From: Gracilaria domingensis
Lineage: Eukaryota > Rhodophyta > Florideophyceae > Gracilariales > Gracilariaceae
Reading direction: 5' to 3'
Assembly (NCBI GenBank): GCA_022539475.1
Contig: VCMS01000109.1
Location: forward strand, 62,001-126,000
DNA: 64,000 bases
Shown here: piece after piece, positions 19,039-28,937 of the stretch
How the letters are laid out: the number at the start of each line of letters is the position of its first letter
Numbering within the stretch: position 1 is the stretch's first letter
Position numbers and translations under genes: made by a program
Notes under the pieces: generated by a model
Told to the model about the DNA's origin: nothing
Database searches by the model: none
Seen by the model: only the letters and a program-made list of their open reading frames with translations

Positions 19039-20730
19039 ATGTCCAACGCACCGAACGGCCCTCCGTCCTCGACGGCACGCATGCAAGTATCGAACCCGCC
19101 GTTCCGGTCTGTTCCTCTCCCGCAGTCGGCGGCTGCCTCCCAGCCGGGTTCTTCCGGACAAGATCACGCTCCAGCTCAGGCCGGTCCCGCGCCCGTGTGG
19201 GATTGGTTCAACGCCGAGATGCCAGCTACGCTGGGTGGATGGCCTACCGCAGGCGCGTTACGCATCCGGGATCCGCACCGGCACAGTTTCCTTTTTGCCC
19301 AGGCTCCCTGGTTTGACGCCGAAGCCGTTCGGGATACGGAGCTCGTCGACTCGTACGCTGTCGACGGTCAACTCCCTGGTGGGCTTCCTGCTGACGTTAC
19401 CCGTTCATGGGACTGGATCCCCCGCGTTGCGGTTATACCGAGCTGCCTGTTTGTAGGTCGAAACGAGACGAGACAATTCGCTCGCAATGAGATGGCCCGC
19501 ATTGGGTACGCGCGACACTTCCGAGCTCCGAACGAACATCCGGTGCCGGCACAGTACCAGTACGATGTGGCACGTTACCGAACTTTCGGCGAGGTCGGCT
19601 ACGGCGACCATCTGGCCAACGCGTTGGACGAAATTGACCGATATTCGGATACCGTTCAGCCGCAGCAGGAGTTGATCCTGTGGGCGCGGCCGATTCTTCG
19701 CGCCGAGTTCCGGTTCCTTCGCCGTCCTGGACGGTCTCAATTTCATGAAGGCCTCCGCTTCGAGAGGAAATGGCGTTCCCGCTTCGGGGTACTGGTGCCG
19801 TACCAGTGCACGGAGGTGGAACGCATTGCGCGTCACTCCCATACTGGGCGATACCTGCCGCTGCCGTCATTCTGGCCTGCGGTCGAAGTCCCACGAGGGT
19901 GTCACGTAGAGCTACCGCCCTGCCTAACTTACATAGGCTCGTACTTCATGAATGATCCGCCTCGCGGCCTGTGGAGCATCCTGGCAACAGAATGGACCGT
20001 CCGCGTTGCGGCTTTCCTCCTCATCGAGGCATATGACTCGTACCGAGTTTGGTTCATCCCGGAACTCATCCGGCAAGCGATCCGAGCGTTGGATTTCTCC
20101 GAAGTGCTCGGCTCGGTCCGCACTGCGCGCGAAGCCACCGCGTTGGTGGACGTCATTGACCAGATTGACTGGAATGAGGTGCCTGCTAGTCAGGTTTCCG
20201 ACGGGGTCCGTCGGCAGTCGGACCGTTCTCCCGGACGGAACGTCAACGCCGGCGACTTCGTATACTTTGACCCATGGATTTGGGAGGTAATTGGTCCCGC
20301 TGAGGCGGCTGGTCGCCGCCGAGAGGAGCGATATATCCCAGAAGGGCACCCGCGTGGGTTCGTATACGTCGACGATGACGGTGATGACCCTGCAGAGGGA
20401 GGAAGTCCCATGGATGAGGGGAGCCCAGTGGGGGTTGCCTCGGAGCCCGACGCTACGGGAGATGACGACGAAGTCGTGATCGTTGACCCGCCCGCTGTAG
20501 CGGCTCCCGCTCAGACCGGCCCGTGGGCTCAGGATGTAGCATCCGCCGTGGGCGGCAGTTCTTCTCTCACTCCGCGAGCGGCGGTCATTCGCGACTTCCT
20601 TCGAGGCGTGGGAGTGGCCGTTCCCGATACGGTGACCGACGAGTCGGAGTTGCAGGCAATAGCGGCACAGCGCTTCTCCGGGGCTCCCGGTAGTGGGGGC
20701 ACCCCAGGTGCTGGACCGTCCGGCGCGTAA
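19039..20730 (+). CDS. Antisense accessory protein of element C (563 aa), unknown
   Basis: Encoded opposite to gag-pol and convergent with pol. The start is the ATG giving MSNAPNGPPSS, which aligns with MS- starts in D (MSGTN) and E (MSESN); the frame is open back to an ATG at 18931. It has a low-complexity Ser/Pro/Ala N-terminus, a conserved core of about 330 residues, an acidic linker and a Gly/Ser/Pro tail. Blocks shared with D and E include APWF, LPGGLP, YRTFGEV.YGD.LA, RPILRAEFR, RFERK.RSR, VELPPCL.YIGS, RVAAFLL.EA, FDRSPGR-like and GDFVYFDPW. No known domain, signal peptide or membrane span is recognised. Its conservation across three families that differ elsewhere implies a selected role. 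Confidence 0.85.
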   Translation: MSNAPNGPPSSTARMQVSNPPFRSVPLPQSAAASQPGSSGQDHAPAQAGPAPVWDWFNAEMPATLGGWPTAGALRIRDPHRHSFLFAQAPWFDAEAVRDTELVDSYAVDGQLPGGLPADVTRSWDWIPRVAVIPSCLFVGRNETRQFARNEMARIGYARHFRAPNEHPVPAQYQYDVARYRTFGEVGYGDHLANALDEIDRYSDTVQPQQELILWARPILRAEFRFLRRPGRSQFHEGLRFERKWRSRFGVLVPYQCTEVERIARHSHTGRYLPLPSFWPAVEVPRGCHVELPPCLTYIGSYFMNDPPRGLWSILATEWTVRVAAFLLIEAYDSYRVWFIPELIRQAIRALDFSEVLGSVRTAREATALVDVIDQIDWNEVPASQVSDGVRRQSDRSPGRNVNAGDFVYFDPWIWEVIGPAEAAGRRREERYIPEGHPRGFVYVDDDGDDPAEGGSPMDEGSPVGVASEPDATGDDDEVVIVDPPAVAAPAQTGPWAQDVASAVGGSSSLTPRAAVIRDFLRGVGVAVPDTVTDESELQAIAAQRFSGAPGSGGTPGAGPSGA

Positions 20731-20857
20731 TTCCCCGGCTCGCGATCCCCGACGGGCTGTAGTAGTCCGTAGTAGACCCTGATGATGAGGGGCGAACTCA
20801 ATAGTTAGAGGTAAACTTCACCAGCCTTGCTGGCTTGGCCCACATTTTTCTTCCTGT

Positions 20858-20872
20858 TCTCCCCCTTCTCAG
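20858..20872 (-). promoter_or_regulatory. Second, identical polypurine tract of element C
   Basis: An exact copy of the 3' tract, placed between the ends of pol and the accessory gene. Shorter related tracts lie in pol at 22579-22590 and 25783-25794. It could prime extra plus-strand DNA synthesis. Confidence 0.45.
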
Positions 20873-20881
20873 TGGGCAATA

Positions 20882-21216
20882 CCTCGTTTGAGGCTGTTGC
20901 GAATGGCCCACAAGAGAGGGGTAACTTTTCCGCACAAGCGGCTGTAGCGATAAAACTTCTTAGTCTTCCTTCCAGTGTCCTGGCTTCTTCTCCTTCTTCT
21001 TAGGCTTCTTTCTTCTTTATCTTCTTCTCCACTGTAAGTGGCTTCCGCATTTCGCGGCATGTTTGTTCAGCGAAAAGCTGTCCGCTTAGAGCGGCCTGGT
21101 CCGCCTGAGGCGGCTAAGTGATCTCGAGTTAACTTCAAGTTGCATCCGCTTGACGCGGCATATTCTTGCGTAATGCAATACTGTCCGCATGAGGCGGCAT
21201 ATTCCGTCTGGGACGG
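20882..21216. repeat. Array of ~13-nt palindromes between accessory gene and pol
   Basis: At least ten perfect mini-hairpins with 4-5 bp arms and 3-5 nt loops: CCTCGTTTGAGG (20882), CCGCACAAGCGG (20930), CCACTGTAAGTGG (21029), CCGCATTTCGCGG (21045), CAGCGAAAAGCTG (21068), CCGCTTAGAGCGG (21082), CCGCCTGAGGCGG (21101), CCGCTTGACGCGG (21146), TTGCGTAATGCAA (21166), CCGCATGAGGCGG (21185), CCGTCTGGGACGG (21204). A CTT-rich stretch lies within it (about 20975-21030). It sits where the two convergent transcripts would end. Confidence 0.8.
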
Positions 21217-21241
21217 CTGTGCTCAATAGAGACGTGGGTGG

Positions 21242-24200
21242 TCAACCCACTTGGGCCTTGTCCAGCGTAGCCGGTATCGGTGTCCGTGTGCGACGGTGGT
21301 ACTGCAAGACCTTCGAGCGAGGCAAGTGCTCAATGGGCTCGTGCGTATCCTCTGAAGAGGCGTAGCCGTACCAACGGACTCGATACAGTAGTTCCCCGTC
21401 AGGGGCGTAGCCGTGACTTATCAGACGGTCAATGACATACTCCTCATCGAGGACCTTCCGCGCAGGATGCGGCTTTGTCGATGTATCCTCTCTCGAGGTG
21501 TCGTTGTTACCTCTCCCGTCGTGGGCTTCATTGGTTACTTTCGGCTTCCGTCCTGACGGCAAGACATCCTGTACGCCAGGCGAAAGCCATTTTGACCATG
21601 GTGTTTCCATGTTATTCCGGCTCCCAGAGTTCTGGCTTTCCTTCCCGTATTGTCGGGCTGTTACCGAGCTTCGGTGTTCTCGAATAGCGAGCTTCCGGCG
21701 TTCCGGCAAGATCTCCCGAAGTGAGGGTGAACGGTCCGCAATGCGGTGTGCCAGCGAGTGGTGCCGTGGCACGTGCCGAGGCAACGCCTTGCCAAGCATT
21801 GCTGGCGGTGGGGCCTGCGCCGTTGCACGGCTGTGCGTTGCCGATTCAAATTCGGAATTTCCGTTTCCGGCGGCCGCAAGCCTTACAGCGGGCACGTGCC
21901 CGGCCCGTGTGTTGTCACCCTCCACTGGAGGCGGATCGCCGGCGAAGCCAGACACTTGGCGCAGCGTGCGCGCGTGTGCAGCGTTGGGCTGCTGCCCACC
22001 TACTGTGGCATGTCGGCCTGCTGTTACGGCGGTTGCCTCCGTGTTTTCAACGGCTTCATCACTCGATGCTTCAATAAAATCTCCCGAAATCGGGTCTGCC
22101 GTAACAACACGGTCTTTCTGGACAGGCTTCTTTTCCGGTCTTCCGGCTTCTCTTGACGCGAGTGCGCTGCCGCTGCCGGGCTCCGACTGCGGCGGGCATG
22201 TACTTTCCGCATTCGACGTGGCTGCTGCGGTGGTTACCACCCTCTTTTCCGGCGTACCGGTCTCACGCTGCACAGCTGGGGCAGGCTCTTGTCCTTCCGT
22301 CTGTGACGGCCGTACAGTGCTATCCGCGGGCGAAGCGGCGACTTCTGCAGCAGCTACATCCTGGTGTTCTTCCGGTTCTCCGGCTTCGTGCTCCACCAAA
22401 GTGGTGCGTTCCTCTTTAGGCTTCCGCGATGACTGCGCGTTTCTCGCTTCTTTCCGAATCTGCGGCTCTACGTCGCGCGTCCGCGTGCTTTCACCACGAC
22501 TTGCGTGCGGCCCGGAGGCCTGCAAAGGCACTTCCGTCGACGACGGCGACAACGAGATCGAGCGACTTACCTCCTCCTCCCCCTCCTCAGTTGGAGCGTC
22601 GGGGGTGGTGGTGAGTATCCCCTGAGGGGCCAGTATCCGCGTGTGGACATGTGCGGCGTTCGAGACTGGCGGGTTAGCTTCCGGCTTTGCCGGCAAATCA
22701 GCAAGTCCGCGGCTAGGATGCGGCAGGACTGGCAACGAAGCGCGCTCTCCCGCTGTCGCGGCTTGGTCCACAGTAGGCGTAGCGCTGTCCGGCGTTTCCG
22801 GTTGCTTTTCCTGACGAACAGGCTGTGGCGCAGGCGTTACGCGATCGCGCGAAAAACGCTCGTGTTCACCCTCAATATCGAGGACAACCGTTGTATCGGT
22901 GATAGAAATAACCCTGTAGGGGCCGTCCGCGATAGGAGAGAGCTTATGCCTCTTCTCCTTTTCCGGGTTATAGTATTCCTTCCGTAGGAAGGCGTAGTTA
23001 CCTTCCCTGATCTGAGGGGCATCCCTGCGCATTCGTGCGTCGAAATTCCGCTTGTACGCGGCTTGTGCCTTATCGATGTTTTGCCTAACTGTAGGAATGA
23101 TGTTCTTAAGCCAGGCCTTCCAGGCGTCTCTGTGTAGACGAGGCGAGGGGAACTTATCCAAAGTTGGCTGTGGCTCGATAGCCACCGAAGGTGGAACGCG
23201 TGATAGCACAAGCTCGAACGGCGAGATCTGAGTAGTGCGATGAACCTGCGTATTATAGGCATATGTCACCGCATCGGTGTATTGATCCCACTCCGACGGA
23301 TGTTCGGCAACGAATGTCCGTAATGCATTGAGCATTGTGCGGTTAAAACGTTCAACCTGCCCATTACTCTGGGGGTGGTATGTTGTCGTAAACCAGTTTT
23401 GGATCCGCAAGATGCGGCAAACGTCCTGAAAGAACTTAGCCGTAAACTGCGGTCCATTGTCCGATAACAGGTCAATCGGCGGTCCGTAGACAAAAACCCA
23501 GTGTGTAACGAAAGCTTGGGCGACCGCACTGGCGGTAACCTTCGTCAAAGGCACAGTCCGTACCAGTTTAGAAAAACGGTCGGTGATCACAAGTAGAAAC
23601 CGGTTTCCCCGGCGAGTGCGGATAAACTCACCGAGCAAGTCAATTGCCACGAATTCAAGTGGAGCCCTAGCAGGGAAGAGTACCAACTTCTTGGAGTACT
23701 TCCGCAGTTTGACGCGGTTCTTCGCGCAGTCAGAACATCCACGAACAGTGGCATACGCGTCGAAAGCCATTGCTGGCCAGTAAAAGTCCTTCCGTAAGGT
23801 GTAGTACAACTTCCTGCCACCAGGGTGGGCTGACAACTTCGCGTAGTGCGACAAATGCAGTACTCGTGACTGAAGTGAGTGCGGAACCACAATCTGTGGC
23901 CTGTTTCCGACGGTTCGGATTAGAAATCCTTGGTCGTTCTCGACGAAAGGCAACTGTGCTCCACCGTTTAGGCGACTACGAATCTCCGTACAAAAACGGT
24001 CGGTGTGCTGCTCCCGGATGAGTTCCTCCGGCTTGATCGGTACGAAAGAGCCCGGTTCGGGTTGCGTGTCTGACACGGCTAAAACAGCATCGTAGATGTC
24101 CCATCCTTCCGATTCTTCATCGGCATCGCTCGAGCCGTCTTCCACGAGGAAGCACGGTATCTCCAGATCATCGACTGGCGCAGCTTCAGCCGCTGTTTCC

Positions 24201-26772
24201 AAGCGGGACAGTGCATCAGCCTGAGTGTTCAGGAGTCCTTTCTTGTAACGGATTTCGAAATCGAATTCCGACAAGCGAAGTCTCCACCGCATCAAGCGGC
24301 CAGATGGCTCTGCTATAGAGAGTAGCCAGCGTAATGCCGAATGATCGGTATGAACAATGAAGCGGGTCCCCATAAGATAGGGCCGCAGTGTCTGTAACGC
24401 CCAGACAACTGCCAAGCACTCCTTCTCGGATACCGAGTAATTCCTCTCGTGAACGTTGAGGCTTCTTGACCAATACCCAATTGGCAATCGCTCGCCATCA
24501 TTGGTGGTCTGGAATAGGGCACAGCAGACTTGGTAGTCGCTCGCATCCGTATCTACTGCATATGGCAAACCAGCCCTAGGCAGGGATAAAACAGGTGACG
24601 ATGTCACCGCGTCCACGAGCGACGAGAAAGCCGCGACCTTGTGGTCGTCGAATTCTTCCAGATCGACTGGCTGTCCTTTGCGAAGAAGCTCGTTCAGGGG
24701 TGCAGCGATATCCGCGAAGTTCGGAATGAAGCGGCGATACACATTGCACAAGCCGAGAAAAGATCGGAGTTCCGTCTGCGTCCTCGGATGCTTAGCCTCT
24801 TTGAGGGATTTCACGCGTACTTCGTCAATCGAAAGCCGTCCCGGACGGATAACATGGCCGAGATACCGGACGGTTTCGGTAAAGAACTCACACTTCTTGA
24901 GCTTGAGCGTAATGCCTGCATCGCGTAGGACTCGCATCACATCCCGTACGTGGGTCAAGTGCTCATCCAGGTTGCTGGAGTAGACAATGATGTCATCCAG
25001 GTATACCAGGCAAGTCTTCCACTTAAAGCGGGCTAGCAAAATATCCACAGCTCGTTGAAAAGTGGCTGGCGCGTTCGTTAACCCAAAGGGCATCCGATTG
25101 AATCGGTACAATCCTTCATGACAAACGAAGGCTGTCTTGTCACGATCCTCAGCCCTCACGGGAACTTGCCAATAGCCCCAATTCGCGTCTAGGGTTGTGA
25201 ACACTTTCGCGTCGCCCACTGAATCGATGCATTCATCCATTCGTGGGATAGGATACACATCCTTGACCGTAGCCGCGTTTAGCTTGCGGTAATCGATGCA
25301 AAATCGCCAAGACCCATCAGCTTTGGGCGCGAGCACCACCGGCGATGCCCAAGGTGACTGAGCCGGCTCGATAACTCCAGCGCGGAGCATCTTCTCAACT
25401 TGAGCTTTCTCCTCCTGCCGAGCTGTCGGTCCTGCCCTGTAAGGGTGCTGTGAAATGGGCCGAGTATTCGGTAGCAAATCAATCCGATGTTCGGTAATAC
25501 CAATCTTACCCAGTGTGCCATCCCACATGGGCGTGAACTCCTCAAGCATGTGCCGCAATTTATCGCGGTGAGTCTCTGGGACATGTTCAAGATCCAGAGA
25601 CTCCAGTTCCTGTACTGCCTTATCCTTCGTGTCAGCAGCACTCAGGTCCGTATCATTACTGTCCGACGAGGTCGGCATTGCCTCCTTCGACAGGCTGCGG
25701 TTATTTGCATCCGACGAAGTTGGCGTAGCATCTTCCGACGAACTGTTCGGTCCAGTCGTTTCGGAATTGTTCCGTTCCGCCTCCCCCTCCTCAGCTTCGA
25801 GGATTCCGAGAACCTCGGCAATAGAAACCTGAGTAGGCACTATAGCCGCAGGATGCGGAAGCAACGAACCAATAACTTGGCTCCTAACCAACCGTTGAGA
25901 AAAACGGCTGAAGTTCGCAACCAGCACCTGAAAAGGCTTCTCGGGTTCGACGAAAACAATCCCATTAGCGAGGGCAAGCTGATGCTTCTCCTGTAACGCA
26001 GGCAACGGTTGTACCGTTTGTAAGCCACATTGTGGGGAGGTCACAGTAACCCAGACCTGTGATTCAGGCGGGATGGAAATGGGCCGAGCTACTCGGAGCT
26101 TTGTAGACTTCCGTTCATCGGCTGTAGGCTTCTGCGCAGCAGACAATGGCACTTGCTTCTTCAGAGCCCTTCTAAGGGGTCGCCGAACGATCGGTACAGT
26201 AGTCCCATCTTCCATCTCGATGGTTCGCTTCCGCGGTCGAATTGCATCGACGAAGCGGTCACAGAAGTCGCAGCCGAGGATAACCGGCGCAGCGAGTTGC
26301 TTGCAAACCAAGAAATCGAGCTTCGCCACGTAGCGGCCAAGCCTGACAAGCAGGTCTATCACTCCCACAGTTGAAAGTGGCCGATTATTCGCATCCGCTA
26401 TATCAATCTGCGGCGCCGCACGAACGCGAGACCGCAAGTGCGGCGGAATCATAGACTCAACCAAAAAGTTTGGCCCAGCTCCTGTATCGAGCACGGACAA
26501 CTGCCGAACCATGTACTGGTCGGAAACACCTAGGTCGGCGTAAACTTTGTAGTTACGTTTCGCCATGACCAGGACTCTATCCGGGAACCGGCTGTTATTA
26601 GACCGTATCCACGGGCGATGCAAGACACCAAGGTGCTCAGAGTCCACGTCTGTAGTGGCCAGTTTCCTCGAAAGGATTGTGACCGGGGAGCGAGGCTTCT
26701 CAGCCTCAGGCGCACTAAACCCCGTCGCTGGGGGCGCCTCTCCATTGCTGGAGGCTCCCTTGCTCAGTTTTT
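21242..26772 (-). CDS. Pol of element C: protease, RT, RNase H, integrase, chromodomain
   Basis: More than 1800 residues, entered by a -1 frameshift at the end of gag; the -1 frame is open from the gag stop through GTG 26647. Counting from 26647: protease VLDTGAG at ~54; RT with FCIDYRKLNAATVKD and YLDD at ~549-552; RNase H from DTDASDYQ at ~698; integrase with a C-X2-C (GCSDCAKN), AIDLLGEF (~1000), SDNGPQF (~1060) and NGQVERFNR. A linker of ~500 residues rich in Pro, Ala, Glu and Thr follows, then a chromodomain at ~1731-1785 (EEYVIDRLISHG...YRVRWYGYASSEDTHEPIEHL). The linker is unusually long for Ty3 Pol. No inactivating change was seen. Confidence 0.95.
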
Positions 26773-28773
26773 CTGAGCGTCGCCGCCAATCTGCGGAGGT
26801 TGCGATTCCGCAGGGGCGGCTACAGTTCCACCATTCGATGGCACCGTTTCCTGGTTTCCAGGCTGAGTCTCCGCCTTCGCACGAAGGTACGATTTGTCGG
26901 GAACACGTTCCCGCTCGGCGGGCGTCAACGACTCATACTGAGGCACTATCTTCGCCATATCCCGTATGGGCATTAAGCAATTCGGAGCGATGTGCCCTGG
27001 CCTGTAACAGGTATGACAAATAAGGTGACGAAGAAGATCCGCGTTGGGCGGCCGGCGCTCCTGTCGAGGAGGATACGGGTCCCTCCATCCAGGGCGTTGG
27101 CTTCGATATCCGCCAGAGTGCGGCACGGGCAATGCCGGGACTTGACGTCCGGCGTACAGAGCGGGGTCTGCATCCACTGTAGACTGCTCCGTCGTCGACG
27201 GCAATTCCGAACTCGGCATTGAACCATCGTCCTGTAACAGGTGCAGGTTATCATAACCCCCTTGAACAGAACCTCGCGAATGAGGCAGTGAGGAGTCTCG
27301 GCCTTCTACATGAAGGAGTCGGCGCGTGCGCGCCTTGATGCCAGTGCGTGCTCGAGCTGCATCTCCCTCCGCTTGGGCAAATTGAACGAGTTCCAGATAG
27401 GTAATCCGGCGTTTGTTCTCCCGATAATGGGCTACCAACGTCCGAATTGATCGGTCCAGTCCATCAACAAACATCGTACACCGCTCGGCTGCGGAGAACA
27501 CGTTGCCACATCTGTGGAAAGCCTTATTGAGGCGGGTCGAATAAACGGTTTCCGACTCTTCGGCTCCTTGCTTCGTGTCTCGTAGCGCGAGTATGGCACC
27601 TTGTATCGCATTGCCTGTCGCGTAAGAGCGCAGGAGATATTGTACCGCTTCCGGCCAGCACGTAACTCCTCCTTCGGAGGCGCGAGACGACCCACGAACC
27701 GAATTGAATTGATCTTCGGCTACACCCGTCAAAAAGTACGGCAGCGCGATGTAGGCCTGTGCCTCACTCATCCGAAGTACATCGGCTTCCGCTACGAAGC
27801 GGCTAAGAAAATCCAAGACCAGAATTGGATCTTCCCCAGAGAACTTGTGGGGCTTTAGCGTGAGCTCCATTTGTCGGAGATGATTTCGCACTTTGCCAGT
27901 CCCACGTGGGGTCCTCTGTGGCGTCGTGTCATCAAGCCGATAATATCGGTAAGATAGCAGCTTCCGATACAGTAAGTTTGTCGGCTTCAACTCCTTCAAT
28001 CCGAGGTGTCTCCGTCCTTTCGTACGGCCTCGTGCAACGCCAGAAGTGGCTTCAGTAGCCCGCGAACGGGATGCACGATAGCGAGAGCGCTCTTCCGCGC
28101 TGTCCGAAGAGTCGGTAGACGATCCCTTTTTGGGGCCCTCCTCATCAGAAGAGGATGAAGAAGACGAGTCAGACTCAACCTTGACCTTCTTCTTTGCCGG
28201 ACGGTCCCGGGAACGGCGCGAGTGCTGAGAACCCTCAGAAACCGGGGCTCCCGGCGCAACAGCATCAGATACGATGATTTGCTCGACCGTCTCCAGACGG
28301 GTAGCCAGGCGGTCCAGGCGTGCGGCAGCCTGCTCGTGCAGACCAGCCGACACCTGTCGGTGTTCCATAATCTGGTTGACATCAGACCGTAAAACACGGA
28401 CGTCGCTCGAAACATCCCGGACACCGGCTTCATCGAGCCGTTGTTGGAGCTTCGTAATATCCCGGATGAGGCCCACTTGGGAGTTCTGCAGGATGCGAAC
28501 CTGAGCCTCTAATTCACGGAGGGTATACTCGTCGGACCGCGACGACATAACGTCAACCGCTGCGGCGGCATCAGCCGCAGGTGCGGTTTCAGTTGGCCCA
28601 CGAGTGGGTGGGGTCCCGTTATCAGAACGGCGGCCCCGGGAAGCCGGTTTCGGGTCGCCATTGCCTGGGACCTCCAGTGCGTCCTTCGGCAACGGAGGCA
28701 AACTTGCCGGCAACCCGGACGAACCGGGCACAGAAGCGGCACGTGGCGCGCCACTCCTGCGACGGGACGACAT
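26764..28773 (-). CDS. Gag of element C (669 aa)
   Basis: Structural polyprotein starting at ATG 28773 (MSSRRRSGAP). It has a Pro/Ser/Ala-rich N-terminus, coiled-coil-like heptads (~85-190, LRELEAQVRILQNSQVGL), a Ser/Asp/Arg-rich acidic-basic region (~195-245), then GRRHLGLKELKPTNLLYRKL and the retrotransposon Gag core (KFSGEDPILVLDFLSRFV ... QAYIALPYFLTG). A zinc knuckle CHTCYRPGHIAPNC of C-X2-C-X4-H-X4-C type lies near residue 584. It is about twice the length of B's Gag. Intact; homologues in D and E are broken. Confidence 0.93.
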   Translation of the reverse strand: MSSRRRSGAPRAASVPGSSGLPASLPPLPKDALEVPGNGDPKPASRGRRSDNGTPPTRGPTETAPAADAAAAVDVMSSRSDEYTLRELEAQVRILQNSQVGLIRDITKLQQRLDEAGVRDVSSDVRVLRSDVNQIMEHRQVSAGLHEQAAARLDRLATRLETVEQIIVSDAVAPGAPVSEGSQHSRRSRDRPAKKKVKVESDSSSSSSSDEEGPKKGSSTDSSDSAEERSRYRASRSRATEATSGVARGRTKGRRHLGLKELKPTNLLYRKLLSYRYYRLDDTTPQRTPRGTGKVRNHLRQMELTLKPHKFSGEDPILVLDFLSRFVAEADVLRMSEAQAYIALPYFLTGVAEDQFNSVRGSSRASEGGVTCWPEAVQYLLRSYATGNAIQGAILALRDTKQGAEESETVYSTRLNKAFHRCGNVFSAAERCTMFVDGLDRSIRTLVAHYRENKRRITYLELVQFAQAEGDAARARTGIKARTRRLLHVEGRDSSLPHSRGSVQGGYDNLHLLQDDGSMPSSELPSTTEQSTVDADPALYAGRQVPALPVPHSGGYRSQRPGWRDPYPPRQERRPPNADLLRHLICHTCYRPGHIAPNCLMPIRDMAKIVPQYESLTPAERERVPDKSYLRAKAETQPGNQETVPSNGGTVAAPAESQPPQIGGDAQKN
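26767..26773 (-). promoter_or_regulatory. Candidate -1 frameshift site at the gag stop of C
   Basis: Gag ends CAG AAA AAC TGA. The same 12 bases end gag in element D (47610-47621). Pol lies in the -1 frame and is open at this point. The heptamer G-AAA-AAC is not a textbook slippery sequence, because the first base breaks the XXX triplet, but A-site slippage from AAC to AAA is plausible. Confidence 0.5.
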
Positions 28774-28916
28774 CGTTCACCGACACAGTCGGCCAATGGG
28801 CAACCAAAACAACTTCCGAAAACGGACAATGAGAAAACCGTAAGAACGGATATTCCCGACTATCTGGGCTCCAAACAAACGAACCAACTCCAACGAACGT
28901 TGGCCAATTAAGCCGA

Positions 28917-28934
28917 TTCTAAGTCGGGAGACCA
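28917..28934 (-). promoter_or_regulatory. Primer-binding site of element C
   Basis: TGGTCTCCCGACTTAGAA, three nucleotides inside the 5' LTR. The same 18-mer is in D (49901-49918), and with one change in E (61744-61761). Its complement ends GGGAGACCA, like some eukaryotic tyrosine tRNAs; that tRNA identity is an inference from memory. Confidence 0.75.
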
Positions 28935-28937
28935 GTT

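Noticed and set aside
21432-22625. 397-codon open frame antisense to the pol linker of C
   Set aside because: It mirrors the low-complexity linker, has no counterpart at the same place in D or E and no recognisable content.
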